Position numbers and translations under genes: made by a program. The notes under the pieces are model-generated. The model had not been told where the DNA came from. It did not search any database and saw nothing but the letters and a program-made list of their open reading frames with translations. A stretch of DNA of 64,000 nt from Codonopsis lanceolata (lineage: Eukaryota > Streptophyta > Magnoliopsida > Asterales > Campanulaceae). Shown here in pieces: positions 43,540-55,856 of the stretch; positions within the stretch are counted from its first letter, which is position 1; each line of letters opens with the position of its first letter. Location of the stretch: the NCBI GenBank assembly GCA_013146195.2, contig CM028379.1, forward strand, positions 159,246,437-159,310,436, given 5' to 3'.

Positions 43540-46330
43540 TGCGATCACGGACAAGCGCAAATCCTGCAACACCTCAACGAGCGGTACCTGAACGGCTCGG
43601 ATCTAAAGCAGTAAAAGGGAGGGGGTAAGTCATAAAGACTTTGTGAGTTAACAATTATGCATGTCATGGCATCATGCAGCATACATATTAAGATATCATT
43701 TTTAATATCAAGTCAATCAAAGCGTTCATTTAATAAACACTTAAAACACATATCCATGGTAGCACATTGTTTCACATAAGTGCTATAAAGGTAAACCACA
43801 TATACGGAGGATATGATATGAAACCGATGCCGCCGCTACGTAGCTCCCGCAATACACGTTAACATTCGTGCCAATGATACCCGTGATTAGTGTATCAAAG
43901 TATCGAGTTCTCTACTCGAGTACCGAGTTCTCGCTCGGGTACCAAGCTCTCTCCTTGGTACTTAGACCTTCCAATGTGCTCTCTTGGTTACAAAGAAAGG
44001 TGCTACTTCCCGTGGCCAACGGTGGAGGCGTGTGTGATAAAAACCGGTATAACAACCCATCACTATCACGAGCCCCATAACTCGTGACGGCGATGCATTG
44101 TCACACCAACGACTCAATCAAATATGCCAGCTGGACTCATGCAATGCCAAGTAGATGTTTACTGGTCATGAAATCTCAAATAAGGAATAAGTTCGACAAG
44201 AGCGAACTTATTCAACAAGTAGTTGTTTACTCATTTAAGGAATCAAATAAGAATTCGACATGTCAAATAGGTACACTATTCTACAACATGCTCTCAATCA
44301 TGCATTTACTTCACACGATCACACAAACCACATAAGAACTCGATCGAGTCTTATAAGCACACATTTCAATTATGCCCTTCAATCCATCCCAAAGTCACGT
44401 AAGCTAATTCATTAGTCTAACGCACTAAATTCATCATGTTAAATAGATATATCATTCTCTAACATGCTCTCGATCATGCATTTACTTCACACGATCACAT
44501 AAACCGCATAAGAACTCAATCGAGTCTTAAAAGCACATAAACCTCAAGGCATAAGCATCAATCCATCTCAAAGTATCGAAAGCTAATTCATTAGTCTAAC
44601 GAACTACATTCGTCGTAGGGATTGATTGTGGAGTCGGTATTGTTCATAACTCCCTAATTTCAACTCCGGTGAGTTTTACTAAAATTCAACCAAGAAGAGC
44701 ATCGACACTATATGTATCACATTTCCCTCTCCTAAGTTCTCCGATCATTTAGAACTTGATAACTAAGCCGTTCATGTCCTCGAACTAGCCTTAAACACAA
44801 TCTCGAGTTTCAAACCCTAGTTTCGGTGATTTTGTTAAACCTTGAATTGAACCGAATTCTTTCACAAGAGTTATTCCCAAGCTTAATACAAACAACATTC
44901 ATGCTTTAATAAATGTCAAAATCATAACTTCATAGAGATTTCATAAAATCATACTCACATTTTATATGTTGAATTGAAGGTTGTGTCTTCACAAAAGATG
45001 TTCACAATCAACATTAAAACAACTATAATGAAGGGGTCATGCTATTTTGTTTAACATGAAAATCTCAGGGAATTGTCACTCACCTTAGTCCTATGATTAA
45101 TGGAGGAAAGGTTGATTAAAGAGAGGATTCTTGTAGAGATGATCAAGAGCTTCGATTTGGCGGTCTCGGTTCGAATATCGGACCACCGGATCTCCGGGAA
45201 ATGGTCCTTCAACCTAGGGTCTCCTCCATGGACGAATTTGGAGCTCAAGCTTCTGGTTCTCTGGTTTTGTTAGACAAAAATGGCTGGAAGGCTGAATATT
45301 TGTGTTTATATACTTCCCACTATGTCCCTAATCCAAGTGAAAGGCTTTAAGAGACTTCTAATTGGCCAAGGCATGCTAGCCTTTGATAAGCCATGATCCA
45401 AGGGTCTAAAAGGGTGTTAGACAAGTCAACAAAGGTGGCCTCAAGTCATCAAGGTCGGCCAAGGGGCAAGGGTTCAAGAGTCATTAGCCAAATCCACTCA
45501 AAACTCACAAATGCAGAAAACTGGACAACAGATAGTCAATCTTGTAAAATCTACCATAAATAGCTCACACCTCCAAATGCGGTGATTATTGATTTTTATC
45601 AAACTAGACTATTTAAACTATAGTTTAGCCTTTTAAATTACTCAATTTGGACTTATATTCATCAAAATATGGCTACTACAAGTTCAAGTACAGAAGCTGA
45701 TTTCCTGAAAACAGAATTCTGGCACAGCCGTAAGTCAAGACCTAAATGAGGTACTTATACACCTTGGAAAAATACCATATTTTACAGGGAGTATACTAAC
45801 ATATGTAGGTAGAACATACTAAATTTTTAGAAAATTATCTTTAGTAGATTGGTACCAGAATTTTCCCGAAGTTCGCCCAAAAACTGGACTGAATCTGTGA
45901 AGTAATAAGTTGATCATCATATTTCCAAATGCAACCAATCTATGAACATGTATAAGGCTTGTTTAAACATGGTTATGGCTTGTATTCAAGGCCTAGAACT
46001 CAACCGAACTTCTCTCGGGACGAAATGAAGGCAATACAAGCAATGATGTTAAACCACAAAACACAAACGAAGCAACGAAGCTTCTAAACTCCCAACCAAG
46101 CATGAAACAACTAAGATGAACATTGTAAATCTTGTACGCAATGTATTAAGACTCTCATGAAACTTATTAAGGTGCTAACACGTTAATACGAACACCCGAA
46201 ACAACAACAACAAGGCATGCAACGCATGGAAGACCATTATTCTATTATGATCTCAACCAACTCAATGCTAACACGATATGAATGAAATGAAGTCTCAAAT
46301 ATGTCAAGGCATATTAAAAACATGTCATAA
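43540..46330 (-). mobile_element. Antisense LTR-like block (chromovirus Tekay/Del type)
   Basis: Read on the minus strand, this has a TATA box TATATAAA at 45305-45312 and a leader-like stretch with a splice-donor-like aaggtgagtgac. It also has a later motif tttatgacttaccccctccc near 43625, familiar from Tekay/Del LTR ends. Two direct repeats of about 80 bp lie at 44279-44360 and 44451-44545. No clear TG...CA borders or partner LTR, so it may be a solo or truncated LTR. Confidence 0.4.
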
Positions 46331-46636
46331 TGATGACAAACATGAAATGGGGTTTGGGTCTCACATAAATCAACCCGTTTTGACCCAAATAAATAAATAA
46401 AATATGTTGGGTCGGGTCGAGTCGAGTTTCAAGTCAGGTTGGGTGGGTTGACGGGTTTTTGGTTGTAATTGTCAGGTCTAAGTACACTATTCCATCTTGG
46501 ATGTTTCACTTAAGAAGTCCACTTTTAAAAATTAAAGCATAAAAGTGTCATTTTATTATTAATGGACTACTAAAAATGTTATTTTCTTAAAAAGTTTGAC
46601 TTTCAAACAGGAACTCTTTGCCCTGAACGGATAGAG

Positions 46637-47029
46637 TATTTTATAATGAGGATGAAGTATTTATAATTTACTTGATTTCTTTTGTTCTCTTTGATTTTCA
46701 ATATTATTAAGTGATGATGCAAAAATAAGCCTTGGGCCGTCCGATTGAATGAGTAGAATATCTGGGCTTGATTGTAAGGATTGGATCTCTTCACAACCTG
46801 TTAAGAACACGAAAACACCTTAGTTGGAATGCAAGACGTGGCCTCGCGAAACAGCATGAGAGTAAGTATCGTATGAGAGTTGATAATTAGCAAATTGATA
46901 GATGTTTAAAGCTGCAAAAAGTGTGTAACTTGTTTAGGGTTTATGGAGGGATATTTATAGGCCTCCAATGTCATAGAATCCGTCTAGGATTCACTTCCAT
47001 AGTTATCTAGTAGATTTAGGAAGAAACTC
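46637..47029. other. Flank of retrotransposon 2, nothing recognised
   Basis: Contains tatttataggcctccaatg and a tagggttt word, as seen in LTRs. It may belong to an older element interrupted by retrotransposon 2. It ends in the target duplication AACTC (47025-47029). Confidence 0.35.
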
Positions 47030-48049
47030 TGTAGACACCCCAATTTCGTACCTCTATTATATGACATGTCATAAAATATCAAGACCTGTTAAAAGGACTA
47101 ACAAATGTCAAGTTACAGGGTTAAAAATGCAAAAGAAAAAAGAATGCATAAACAGTGAACTGCAGGGGCCAAAGTGCCAAAAATCAGAAAGAAAAAGGTG
47201 TGGGTGCAGCCCACACCCATCTTGGGCACCGCTCCCACATCCCATATGGGCAGCACCCACAGCCTCCTGTGTACTGTAGCTTTTGGCTTTTGGTGCAACT
47301 CTCTCAGCGTGCGGTACAAGCTATCGAAGCACGACTGATCAAACTTAGCAACGAAGGAAGCCCGAATCCCTGCCTATAAATAAAGGCATCCGGCACTCAG
47401 AGTTCACATAGTTCATACAGTGAAAAAATTTCACCACCCAGTCTGTGAAAGTTCTCCCGATAGAACACCGAGGTTATTTCCCCCTTAGCCCCGAAGCTCT
47501 GCCGAGTTGCCAAATCTCTCCCTAAATACTAAAACTCTCCGGCCAAAGTGAACCCTAGCTATCCAACTAGGTTTCCGTCTTATTACACCAGTTCAAAAGA
47601 ACCAAAAAGAGCAGTTGCCCTGTCCGATTCAAGACGTCAAATCCAGCCGAAGCAAGCAGTTGATCTACATGATTTCAGACGCAAGCAGTTGTGCCACCCG
47701 GATCCCGAGTCGAAAACAACAAAACAGAGCAGTCACGCAGCCCAAAATCCAGCAAAAGAAAAAAGAATCCCTCTCCCTGAAGGATAGAGCGAGCGTACCT
47801 TACAGACTACCAGAAAGAGGTTTGGTACGGGATAAAACCCCCACGCTTCAAGAGGTAGGTACTTTAAAGTTTTATTTACTTTTTACCTTTAAAAAGTGAT
47901 ATTTAAAATAGTAATATATCACGAAATAAGCAGTTATACTGCCCAAATTTCTATAACAAATAGCACTAAAATAAGCCGTTATTATGGCGAAATTTTTATA
48001 AACTATATTTGCAACTCTAAAATGAGGCTTCTCTAAGTTTGTATTTATT

Positions 48050-48117
<68 letters not shown>

Positions 48118-48417
48118 GTTTTATTTAAATTGTTAATTTTATAAAAGAGCATATTTAGCCAAAAACTTATTTTGAGACCAAAAGGGCGAGTTGGGTGCCT
48201 AACCCCTTCCCAACTCATAATTTAGCCTCCGAACCTTTTTTTATAAATCTGGTTATTTTTTGTTTTTCTTTGTTTCTCCTAAAAATAAAGATGGCGACTG
48301 TGTTATACATATTTTGAGTCCACAATTGAGGCCGGACATATTTCACGTGCTTGAAAGGTATTGAAACCATCCGCTTCTCAGTCACGGGGGAAGAGGTCGA
48401 AAAACGGGGTACTCACA
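47030..48417 (+). repeat. 5' LTR of retrotransposon 2
   Basis: TATAAATA at 47375-47382 marks the promoter. A (TA)n tract sits at about 48064-48113. Near the 3' end is ggcgactgtg, an imperfect copy of the primer-site word. It ends actcaca directly before the primer-binding site. Confidence 0.9.
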
Positions 48418-48418
48418 G

Positions 48419-48436
48419 TGGCAAATCTGCTGGAGA
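48419..48436 (+). other. Primer-binding site of retrotransposon 2
   Basis: TGGCAAATCTGCTGGAGA, two bases after the LTR. It resembles the TGGCGACTCTGCTGGGGA site of Ogre-type elements (reported tRNA-Arg type) with a few changes. tRNA identity from memory. Confidence 0.5.
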
Positions 48437-49700
48437 GATTGTTTTTTATTTTTAATAAAATAAAAATGGAGGGCTAGACTCAATTTTTTATGTATATATA
48501 AAAAAGTTTTTCTTTTGGTTTTTGGCTAAATATGCTTATATTTCTTTAACATTTTAAATATTGTACTTTTATATATCTGTGAATATATGTGTGCATAACT
48601 GTGAAATCTTGCAGCAGTTTCATTTTGGGTACCAGTGCAACCCGAAAAAAAAATATAACAAAAAAAAAAAGAAAGCAGAGGCAATATTTGCTTTATTTTA
48701 TTTTATCCTGCTTTTATTATTATTTCTGGCAAATATGTAAATATTCTTTTATTCTGTCATTTTATTTTGGGGATTATGACCAAATGTAATTAATAGGAAT
48801 AGATAATTTTCCCACTTTTTTTTCTATTTATTGATCTGAATGGCCGTCACGCTCGCTCGTGTCGTCCTTTCGGAGATTCAAACTAATGAGCCAAGAAAAT
48901 CCACAAATGAACAAAAAGACATGCCATTTACTGCTTTATATCTGATAAAAATGACTACTGCTTTTTAGATAACTCACACACATGCACGCATGCAGAAATA
49001 TTCTGACTGTTACCCTTTAACCCGATAAACACGTCCAGGTATCCATGATCTCGAAAGAGAGGCTACGGAGAACTTAGACCAAAATTATCACATCCTGTGC
49101 CCCTTACTGAGGGGCTAACAAGGTAAAGCCAGCCTAGCCCTGCATCAGCAAACGTTAAAAACATATAAATTTTTAGGACACCTCATGGACCGATCGGTTT
49201 TTTATACCTAGAAATTGGTGGCCAATCCATGTTGCAAAAATATACATAAATGAATAAAGATATATGCACAGGGGTTGACCAATAATTTTTATGGTATTTG
49301 TCCTAGACCATTCGAATGGTCGATCCTGGAAAGAGTATAGATCCTTCGCTTGAGATCTGTCCAATCTTGAGAAGTTGAAAGTCAGGTGGAATACGAAGGT
49401 TTTATACTCTGGAGAAAGAATCCATTATTCCAAGAAAAGTCCCGAGACTCTCAAAACCAAGCAGGTGCTTGTCTGATCAATCTTAGGGAAAATGAATAAT
49501 AAAATAATAAAGGCACAATATTGTACTCAAACCAAAAAATCCTGGAACCTTCCTTTCTAATACCTTCAACCATTTTCCTCAGAAACCTGGCCTGAGTTTG
49601 GAAAGGAAGAGATAGTACCGATCGTTTGATACGGGATATAAGCACATAGGTCAAGTCAGAGAGTATAAGAATCAGTGCAGAGGGTACAAATTTAGGCAGA
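48437..49700 (+). other. Leader of retrotransposon 2
   Basis: About 1.26 kb between primer site and gag, with no supported ORF. Some Ogre elements carry an extra ORF1 here; this one does not. Confidence 0.5.
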
Positions 49701-51577
49701 ATGGCCGCCGAGAATGAACAGTATACTATGGGTACTGATATAGGGGCTCTAGGGTACGCTCCTACTCCAGCTATGCAACAGCGGTTAGACTAGAATTTGG
49801 GCGCACATGCTGATCGCTTATTGAGCCATATCACAAACCTCATGCAAAGTCCAAGACCCAATGTTGAGGGAATCACTTTCCCTGCAAACCCCTCAAGAAG
49901 CATCTACTTCTCATACTCTTCTAAACACTAACCTTCCAGCTAAATGGGGCCTTTGGATAAGGCTTTAACAACAACGACCTCAATACCACTAGTGAGACTC
50001 GAACACCCAACCTCTTTTCCTTGAGCTAGAGCTCGTTGGTAAATCACAAGACCTCAATCACCAATTTTCCACCAAATGCTTATTACCAAAATTTTAACCC
50101 TTTCTTGCCAAATCCACCATATCCTTTTTTAAACACCCATATACCCCAAAATCCAAGTGGCGTTCCATTTTCCATCACTAATCCACTCCAAAATAGCCCA
50201 CATATGGACCCCAGAATCTATACCCAGCTAGGACAAGTAACGACCTATCTACCTTTCAATGATCCTAGTCGTCAGGCAGAAACTATAAATAACCCACCTC
50301 CTCAAAATCCTTACCAAATACCTCAGTCATGAATAAACCTAGTTGCCCTCAATCCCTCAAATATATACCAAATCCTAGCACCACCTCCCACAAAATGGAG
50401 GCAAATATGGAGAACTTAAAGGGGATGATGCTCAAGGTCTTGAATAAAGGGGAATTTTCTACGCGGGCATTAACACTACAACCTTCAGATGTGTTGCCCT
50501 CAAAATTTAAAATGTCTGACATAGAGAAATTCGATGGGACTGGATTCCCTATCTCCCACCTAAAATCTTACTCTATCGGCATACAGTCAAGAGGGGCTAG
50601 TTTCGAAGCAATGGCCTCCAATTTCCATCTCACCTTAATAGGGGCAGCTAAGCAATGGTTAATGCTAGCAAACAATAGTACTATGTGTACTTGGGACCAA
50701 ATAGCTGAGGAGTTCCAAAAGAGGTACAAAAACAATAGTAGCTCTGAGAATAAAAGGGAACTTGAGGCGTCCACCCAAAAAGAAAAAGAAACATGTGCAG
50801 ATTTTGCAGCCAGGTGGAAAAACAAGATAACCCAGACATTGGACAGACCTGATCCAACTGAATCAGCCAGGATGTTTATAAAAAATCTCTAAGCTCATTC
50901 TGTTACTCAAAAGGAAAAGTCGTAGCATCAAGACCAGCTGTTCACATGGTGGGAAATATACCAACTCTGCCACCAACCAGCTTCCATACCCAAAACAACG
51001 ACATTGTGCTTTGGTCCTATGGTGTAGATAGGTCTATCAATACCGTTGGTGGGAATAATGGTCCAAACAGAAACTTCAAAGGACAAACAGAGGAAATAGG
51101 CATTATGATGAATTTCAAGCTCCCCAATCACTGATATTGCGAGGACTAATGGCACATGGAGTGCTAAAACCCATGGAAAACTACAGGCCGCCAAATCCTC
51201 TGCCTAACTCATGGAACCATACCCAGTATTGTGAATACCATCGCTACAGTGGTCATTTCACTAACAAGTGCTACGTACTCAGAAATGCAATAGAAGATCT
51301 GATAGATGATAAAGTCATCGAGAAACCTCACCCCAGGCCCAATGTAATCAATAACTCATTACCTCAAATCAATATGGTTGGGATCGATAAAGAAAACTGT
51401 ATACCCATTGGGTTTGAAATGAATGAAAAGATGTTGCCATATATCGTTGTTCCTCTCTCTCGGCAAGAAAAAGAGCTTAGCTGCAACATGCTCTCTTGGG
51501 ACACTATCTTGGGCAGCAGTCAAACTATCAGTAGTACTGAGAAAACCAATCGGTGGGGATGTCAGTCACCTTACTAG
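49701..51577 (+). pseudogene. gag: Broken gag of retrotransposon 2
   Basis: Start ATG at 49701 (MAAENEQYTMGTDIGALGYA). TAG at 49791-49793 after 30 codons, then a frameshift, then a SINE-like insertion at about 49937-50046. The frame recovers at 50046. The capsid-like core (KFDGTGFPISHLKSYSIG through WDQIAEEFQKRY) is well kept from about 50515 to 50889 and corresponds to the Retrotrans_gag family. It stops at TAA 50890-50892. The zinc knuckle C-E-Y-H-R-Y-S-G-H-F-T-N-K-C lies at about 51230-51271, in a further frame. The reading frame is thus cut at least four times. Confidence 0.8.
49937..50046 (-). repeat. SINE-like insertion in gag
   Basis: On the minus strand it reads accaacgagctctagctcaa, then gttcgagtctc (B-box-like), and ends gccccatttagct. 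It matches the repeat at 1309-1463. It interrupts the gag frame; open gag sequence resumes on both sides. Confidence 0.5.
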
Positions 51578-52480
51578 ATCTGGTCGGGGCATATCAACCC
51601 AACCAGAAAAGTGGTCACCACTCTAGAAAAGACAAAAAAAATAGACACTGGGGCTACGAACATGGAAGATACCCTGTTAGCTCATATGAAGAAAACCTAG
51701 GTTAACATATCCATCTGGGGCTTGCTATCTCATGTTCCCAGAGCCCTGGATAGACCAAAATGGGAAAAGACACCATGGTTGGGAGATTTTCGAGGACGTC
51801 GGTCTCGCCACTAACTAAATGGAAAAGGTTACCCTAGAGCCTCACAACACCACATATAAAACCATAACGGTCGAAAACACCTGGACCATAGACCAAGATG
51901 ACTATGCCCTGGATTTGTTCTGTAATGACTTTATGGGAGACAGCTTCCTAGGTATGATTGATGGAGGGACTAGCTATGAAAAGCTCCCAGCAGAATTTGA
52001 GTATATTGCTGATAACCCTCTGCAGAATTAGTACGCAACTGCTGGACTGCTCCTGACAATAGCAGACTTGGTGGACCGTTTCGGATATACCCTTTCCCCT
52101 GTTTCCTTTTGCCCTACGGACTGGTCATCTACCGGCCTGCTACCTGAAATTGAGGACCTCAAACCCCAGGACCTCAATAATGTAATTAGACCTGTAAAGC
52201 CTGAAATTAATAATGAAAGTCTCGACATCTTCACGCATTCCTTGGTTGCACCTACGTTAAAAGACAAATTAATTAACATAAATAATGAGTCGTATAACGA
52301 AATGGACCCGAAAGATAAAGAATACCTAATTGAGCTCGCCCAAATCAGTCAAGCAACGAGAAAAGCACCGTTCGGTAACATCAGAAGAAGACTTGTCTGT
52401 TATCAATCTGGGGCTGAACAGTGAGATCAGAGAGGTCAGAATTGACAGTTATTTGTAAGGGTCAGAATGGGCAGCATTTA
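51578..52480 (+). pseudogene. Remains of the gag-pro/RT linker of retrotransposon 2, protease core missing
   Basis: Short recognisable pieces occur in order: VNISIWGLLS near 51700, the frame 51819-52031 (IDQDDYALDLFCNDFMG) and 52068-52424 (RFGYTLSPVSFCPTDW). No D-T/S/N-G protease motif with its hydrophobic surround was found between them. The spacing from the WGLL motif to the linker is too short for a protease domain, so a deletion is likely. Confidence 0.45.
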
Positions 52481-52484
52481 TCAG

Positions 52485-53285
52485 TCTACTCAGAGAGTTT
52501 GCAAATGTCTTCGCATGGCCTTACGAAGACATGCCTGGGTTGGATCTAGAGATTGTAGAGTAATGAATCCCGACATACTCAAATGCTAGGCCAGTTAAGC
52601 AGAAACTTCGCAGGATTAAGCCAAAATGGTCACTGCAAGTAAAGAAGAGATCATAAAGCAGTTGCACGTCAGGTTTATTCGGGTAGTTGAATACCCAATT
52701 TGGCTGTCAAACATAGTGACCGTACCGAAACCTAATGGAAAGGTTCGGATCTGTATAGCCTCCCACGACCTCAACAAGGCATCGCCCAAGGACGACTTCC
52801 CTCTACCCAACATTGATATTGTGATAGATGTTGTGGCTTCTCACAAACTAAGATCATTTGTAGACGGCATGTTGGGCTACAACCAAATAAAAATGGCAGC
52901 AAAGGACCAGGAAAAAACTTTATTCATTGCCCCCTTGGGAACCTTTTGCTAGACTGTACTGCCATTCGGATTGAAAAATATCGGGGCTACATACCAAAGA
53001 GCCGCCACTACCCTCTTCCACGATATGATACATAAAGAAGTCGAGGTGTACGTGGATGATATGATTGTACATTCCGAAGACACAAATGGTTCCTATGTCA
53101 AAGTCCTTCGAATTTTTTTCGAAAAGTTAAGAAAACACCAGATGAAGCTCAACCCAACCAAATACACATTCGAAGTTACCAAGGGCAAAGTCCTAGGGTT
53201 CATGGTAACCAAGCAAGGCATTGAAATAGAACCTGCTAAAGTGAAAGCTATCATAGAGATGCCACAACCAAAAACCCTAACATAG
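52485..53285 (+). pseudogene. pol: Reverse transcriptase of retrotransposon 2
   Basis: From FAWPYEDMPGLDLEIVE (stop TAG at about 52559) through IWLSNIVTVPKPNGKVRICI, FVDGMLGYNQIKM, a TAG at 52950-52952, LPFGLKNIGATYQRA, and the catalytic Y-V-D-D at 53049-53060 (EVYVDDMIVHSED). The usual V-D-Y/F after R-M/I-C is degraded to I-A-S. A further TAG falls at 53283-53285. Active-site aspartates remain, but the frame has at least three stops. Confidence 0.87.
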
Positions 53286-53920
53286 GTTAAGGGTTTCCTG
53301 GGCCGATTGGAGTATAACAGTCTCTTCATAGACAATTGACATCCAAGTGTGAGCCATTATTCAAGCTCCTGAAAAAGGACACTGACCAAGTCTGGGACGA
53401 AGAATGTCAGCTAGCCTTTGAAAAGGTCAAAGACTACCTTGTTAGCCCGCCAGTGTTAGCTCCTCCTCATGCTCATAAACCTCTCCTCCTATACATGATC
53501 GTCACAGACACTGCAGTAGGGGCTATGCTTGCACAAGAAAAAGAAAATTCCTACGTTGAGAATGCCATCTACTTCATAAGTAGGAAGCTACAAAGAAGCG
53601 AGCTCAACTACTCAGCCGTAGAGAAAAGCTGTACTGGTCTAGTATGGGTAACACAAAGGCTCAAGACCTACTTGCAAGTCCGGTCCATCAAAGTAATCTC
53701 TAGAATGGACCCAATGAAACACATCTTCGGAAAGCCATCACTCTCCAACCGATTGGTTAAATGGCCATTTCTACTCAACGAATTTGACATCACCTATGTC
53801 ACACGCAAATCTATCAAAGGAAGTGTGATCGCAGACCAATTAGCCGATTTACCTTTAGAATCAGAAGATGCCTCAGAGCCAAGTTTTCCAAACGAGGGTT
53901 TCTTAGAAATTACAGATCAT
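53286..53920 (+). pseudogene. pol: gypsy RNase H of retrotransposon 2
   Basis: After the stop at 53285 the frame gives VKGFLGRLEYNSLFI, shifts near 53335, and runs open from 53336: CEPLFKLLKKDTDQVWDEEC, LSNRLVKWPFLLNEFDITYV and IADQLADLPLES. These are the RT connection and the classical RNase H. Confidence 0.82.
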
Positions 53921-53928
53921 GACACAAA

Positions 53929-54306
53929 GTGGCAGATGATCTTTGATGGGGCTGCCAACAAAAGAGGTTGCGGTATAGGAATCCTGCTAATTGATCCAGC
54001 AGATTCTCATACTCCTTTAGCCATAAGATTAGAGTTTGAATGTTCAAATAATACTACCGAGTATGAAGCGTGTATCGCTAGTCTAGAAGAGGCTCTCCAA
54101 AGAGGAGCAAAAGATTTAGAAGTCTTTGGCGATTCTGTTTTGATCATAAATCAGATCAAAGGGAAATGGAAAACCCAAGATCCCCGACTACAACTATATC
54201 ACGCTCGATTGACAGCTTTAGCAAAAGAGTTTGATGATATCTCGTTTCATTATCTGCCACGAGATAGAAATCAATTTGTCGATGCTTTAGCAACTTTAGA
54301 TTCGTT
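53929..54306 (+). pseudogene. pol: Archaeal-type RNase H (aRNH) of retrotransposon 2
   Basis: Within the 503-codon open frame 53336-54847. The D-E-D-D set is visible in IFDGAANKRG, NTTEYEACIASLEEAL, VFGDSVLIINQIKG and FVDALATLDSLV. The domain is intact and confirms the Tat/Ogre lineage. An imperfect duplication (KVPSE repeated) follows it. Confidence 0.85.
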
Positions 54307-54399
54307 GGTCAAAGTTCCCTCAGAGGTCAAAGTTCCCTCAGAGATCAACGTTCAGCCATTTGTAGTTGCGAAGAAAATAACTCCTGCCTACTGCTTCAT

Positions 54400-55677
54400 A
54401 ATTGACGCCACTCCTGAAAAGGACAACGAGCCCTGGTACTTAGACATTTGGAACCTACTTCAGAAAGTAGTCTATCCAAAAAATTTAGACAAAATAAGGA
54501 AAGCCTCCCTACGAAGATGGGTATCGCAATTTGTGATTAGTGGAGGTAGTCTATATAAAAGACACTACCAAGGGTTGAATCTGTTATGCATAGACCAGGC
54601 CAAAGCAGAACAAATCATGGACCAACTGCATGGTGGTACTTATGGGCCACACATGAATGGGCATATGCTATCAAAGAAAGTAATCCGACAGGGGTACTAC
54701 TGGAGTACGCTAGAAACTGATTGTATTCGGTGGGTACATCACTGTGACAAATGTCAGCGCTTCACCAATCTGCAACACGCTCCCCCGCATATACTGTATA
54801 ACTCCACAGCTCCCTGGCCCTTCTCAACTTGGGAATTGACGTCATAGGTCAAATTCACCCAAAAAGATCAAACGGTCATGAGTATGTCCTAGTAGTCGTT
54901 GACTACTTCACGAAATGGGTAGAAGCTACTTCCTACAAAGTGTTAAATGCCAAAAAGGTGTCCGAATTCATCAGAACAAATATTATATATCGATACGAAG
55001 TGCCTTTTGAAATAATTTCTGATAATGGCATACACTTTGAGGGGGAAGTAAACCGACTGCTCGATGAATTCAAACTCCAGAGACGTAGGTCCTCCCCGTA
55101 CCAACCACAGGCAAGCGGTGTCGTTGAAGCAGTCAACAAAGCGTTAGAGAACATTATCAGAAAAATGGCCGAAACAGGAAAGGACTAGCCAGAAAAACTG
55201 TCGTTAGCACTCTGGGGCTAACACACGTCAGTTCGCACACCTACTGGGGCTACGCCTTATTCTTTATCCTATGGCATGGAAGCAGTACTGCCCATTAAGA
55301 TTGAGGTTTCATCATTAAGAGTCATGATGAAATCAGACATAGCCGAGGTTGACTGGGTCAAACAGCGCTATGATGAATTAGCTCTGTTAGACGAACGGGG
55401 ACTACAAGCCTTAGAACACACTCGAGCATATCAAAAACGAATAGCTCGAGCATTCATAAAAAAGGTTAAAGGTCATAGTATCCAAGTAGGAGATTTGGTG
55501 CTTCGCGAAAAACCCTCTAGTTATGTCGACAGTAGGGGAAAATGGAAGTCTCCATGGATGGGACCTTACGTCGTCAGGCAGATATGGTAAAGAGGTGCAG
55601 TTTTTCTCACCAATCAGGATGGGGAAGATCTCTTTCAACCCTTCAACATAGACAAACTCAAACGATATTATGCATAG
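54400..55677 (+). pseudogene. pol: Integrase of retrotransposon 2
   Basis: Zinc finger H-x-H...HHCDKCQRF near 54620-54765. The frame shifts at about 54830. Catalytic core Asp 54838-54840 (GIDVIG), Asp 55021-55023 (SDNGIHF) and Glu 55126-55128 (SGVVEAVNKAL). TAG at about 55186, TAA near 55219, then 55276-55590 with YGMEAVLPIKIEV and GDLVLREKPSS. Ends at 55675-55677 after NIDKLKRYYA. All three acidic residues survive; the frame does not. Confidence 0.85.
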
Positions 55678-55724
55678 GTCGAGATGTCCTTCAGTGACCA
55701 AACAATTGTCTCTCTTCAACTCGT

Positions 55725-55856
55725 TAGATTGAAAACCCGAAAGGGCGATCTAGGCAAAAGTTAGAGCATTCCAAAAAAAAATGGAATATACAAGGAGAAA
55801 TAAGGGATCGCTAGATTGAAAACCCAAAAGGGCGATCTAGGCAAAAGGTAGAAGCA
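55725..55856 (+). repeat. 45-bp direct repeat downstream of integrase
   Basis: tagattgaaaacccgaaagg and the following gcgatctaggcaaaag occur at 55725-55769 and again at 55812-55856. Such motifs are common just after pol in this lineage. A cgtaggcagccttcgggt word follows at about 56010. Confidence 0.6.

Larger units (their letters stand above)
42103..46480. mobile_element. hAT-like element (4.38 kb) nested in the MITE
   Basis: Ends TAGGGTTGGCGATT and (reverse complement) TAGACCTGACAATT, short imperfect TIRs of hAT type. They are flanked by an 8-bp repeat, agtccact (42095-42102) and agtacact (46481-46488), 7 of 8. Subterminal gggttggg/gggtcggg words occur at both ends. It carries a MULE TIR, a Stowaway MITE and an antisense LTR-like block. 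No hAT transposase was recognised. Confidence 0.55.
42074..46636. mobile_element. Stowaway-like MITE split by a hAT-like insertion
   Basis: The left part (42074-42102, CTCACTCCATTTCAGGGAAA) and the right part (46481-46636, whose reverse complement starts CTCTATCCGTTCAGGGCAAA) form matching TIRs with TA outside (42072-42073 and 46637-46638). The intervening 4.4 kb is a later insertion. Confidence 0.6.
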
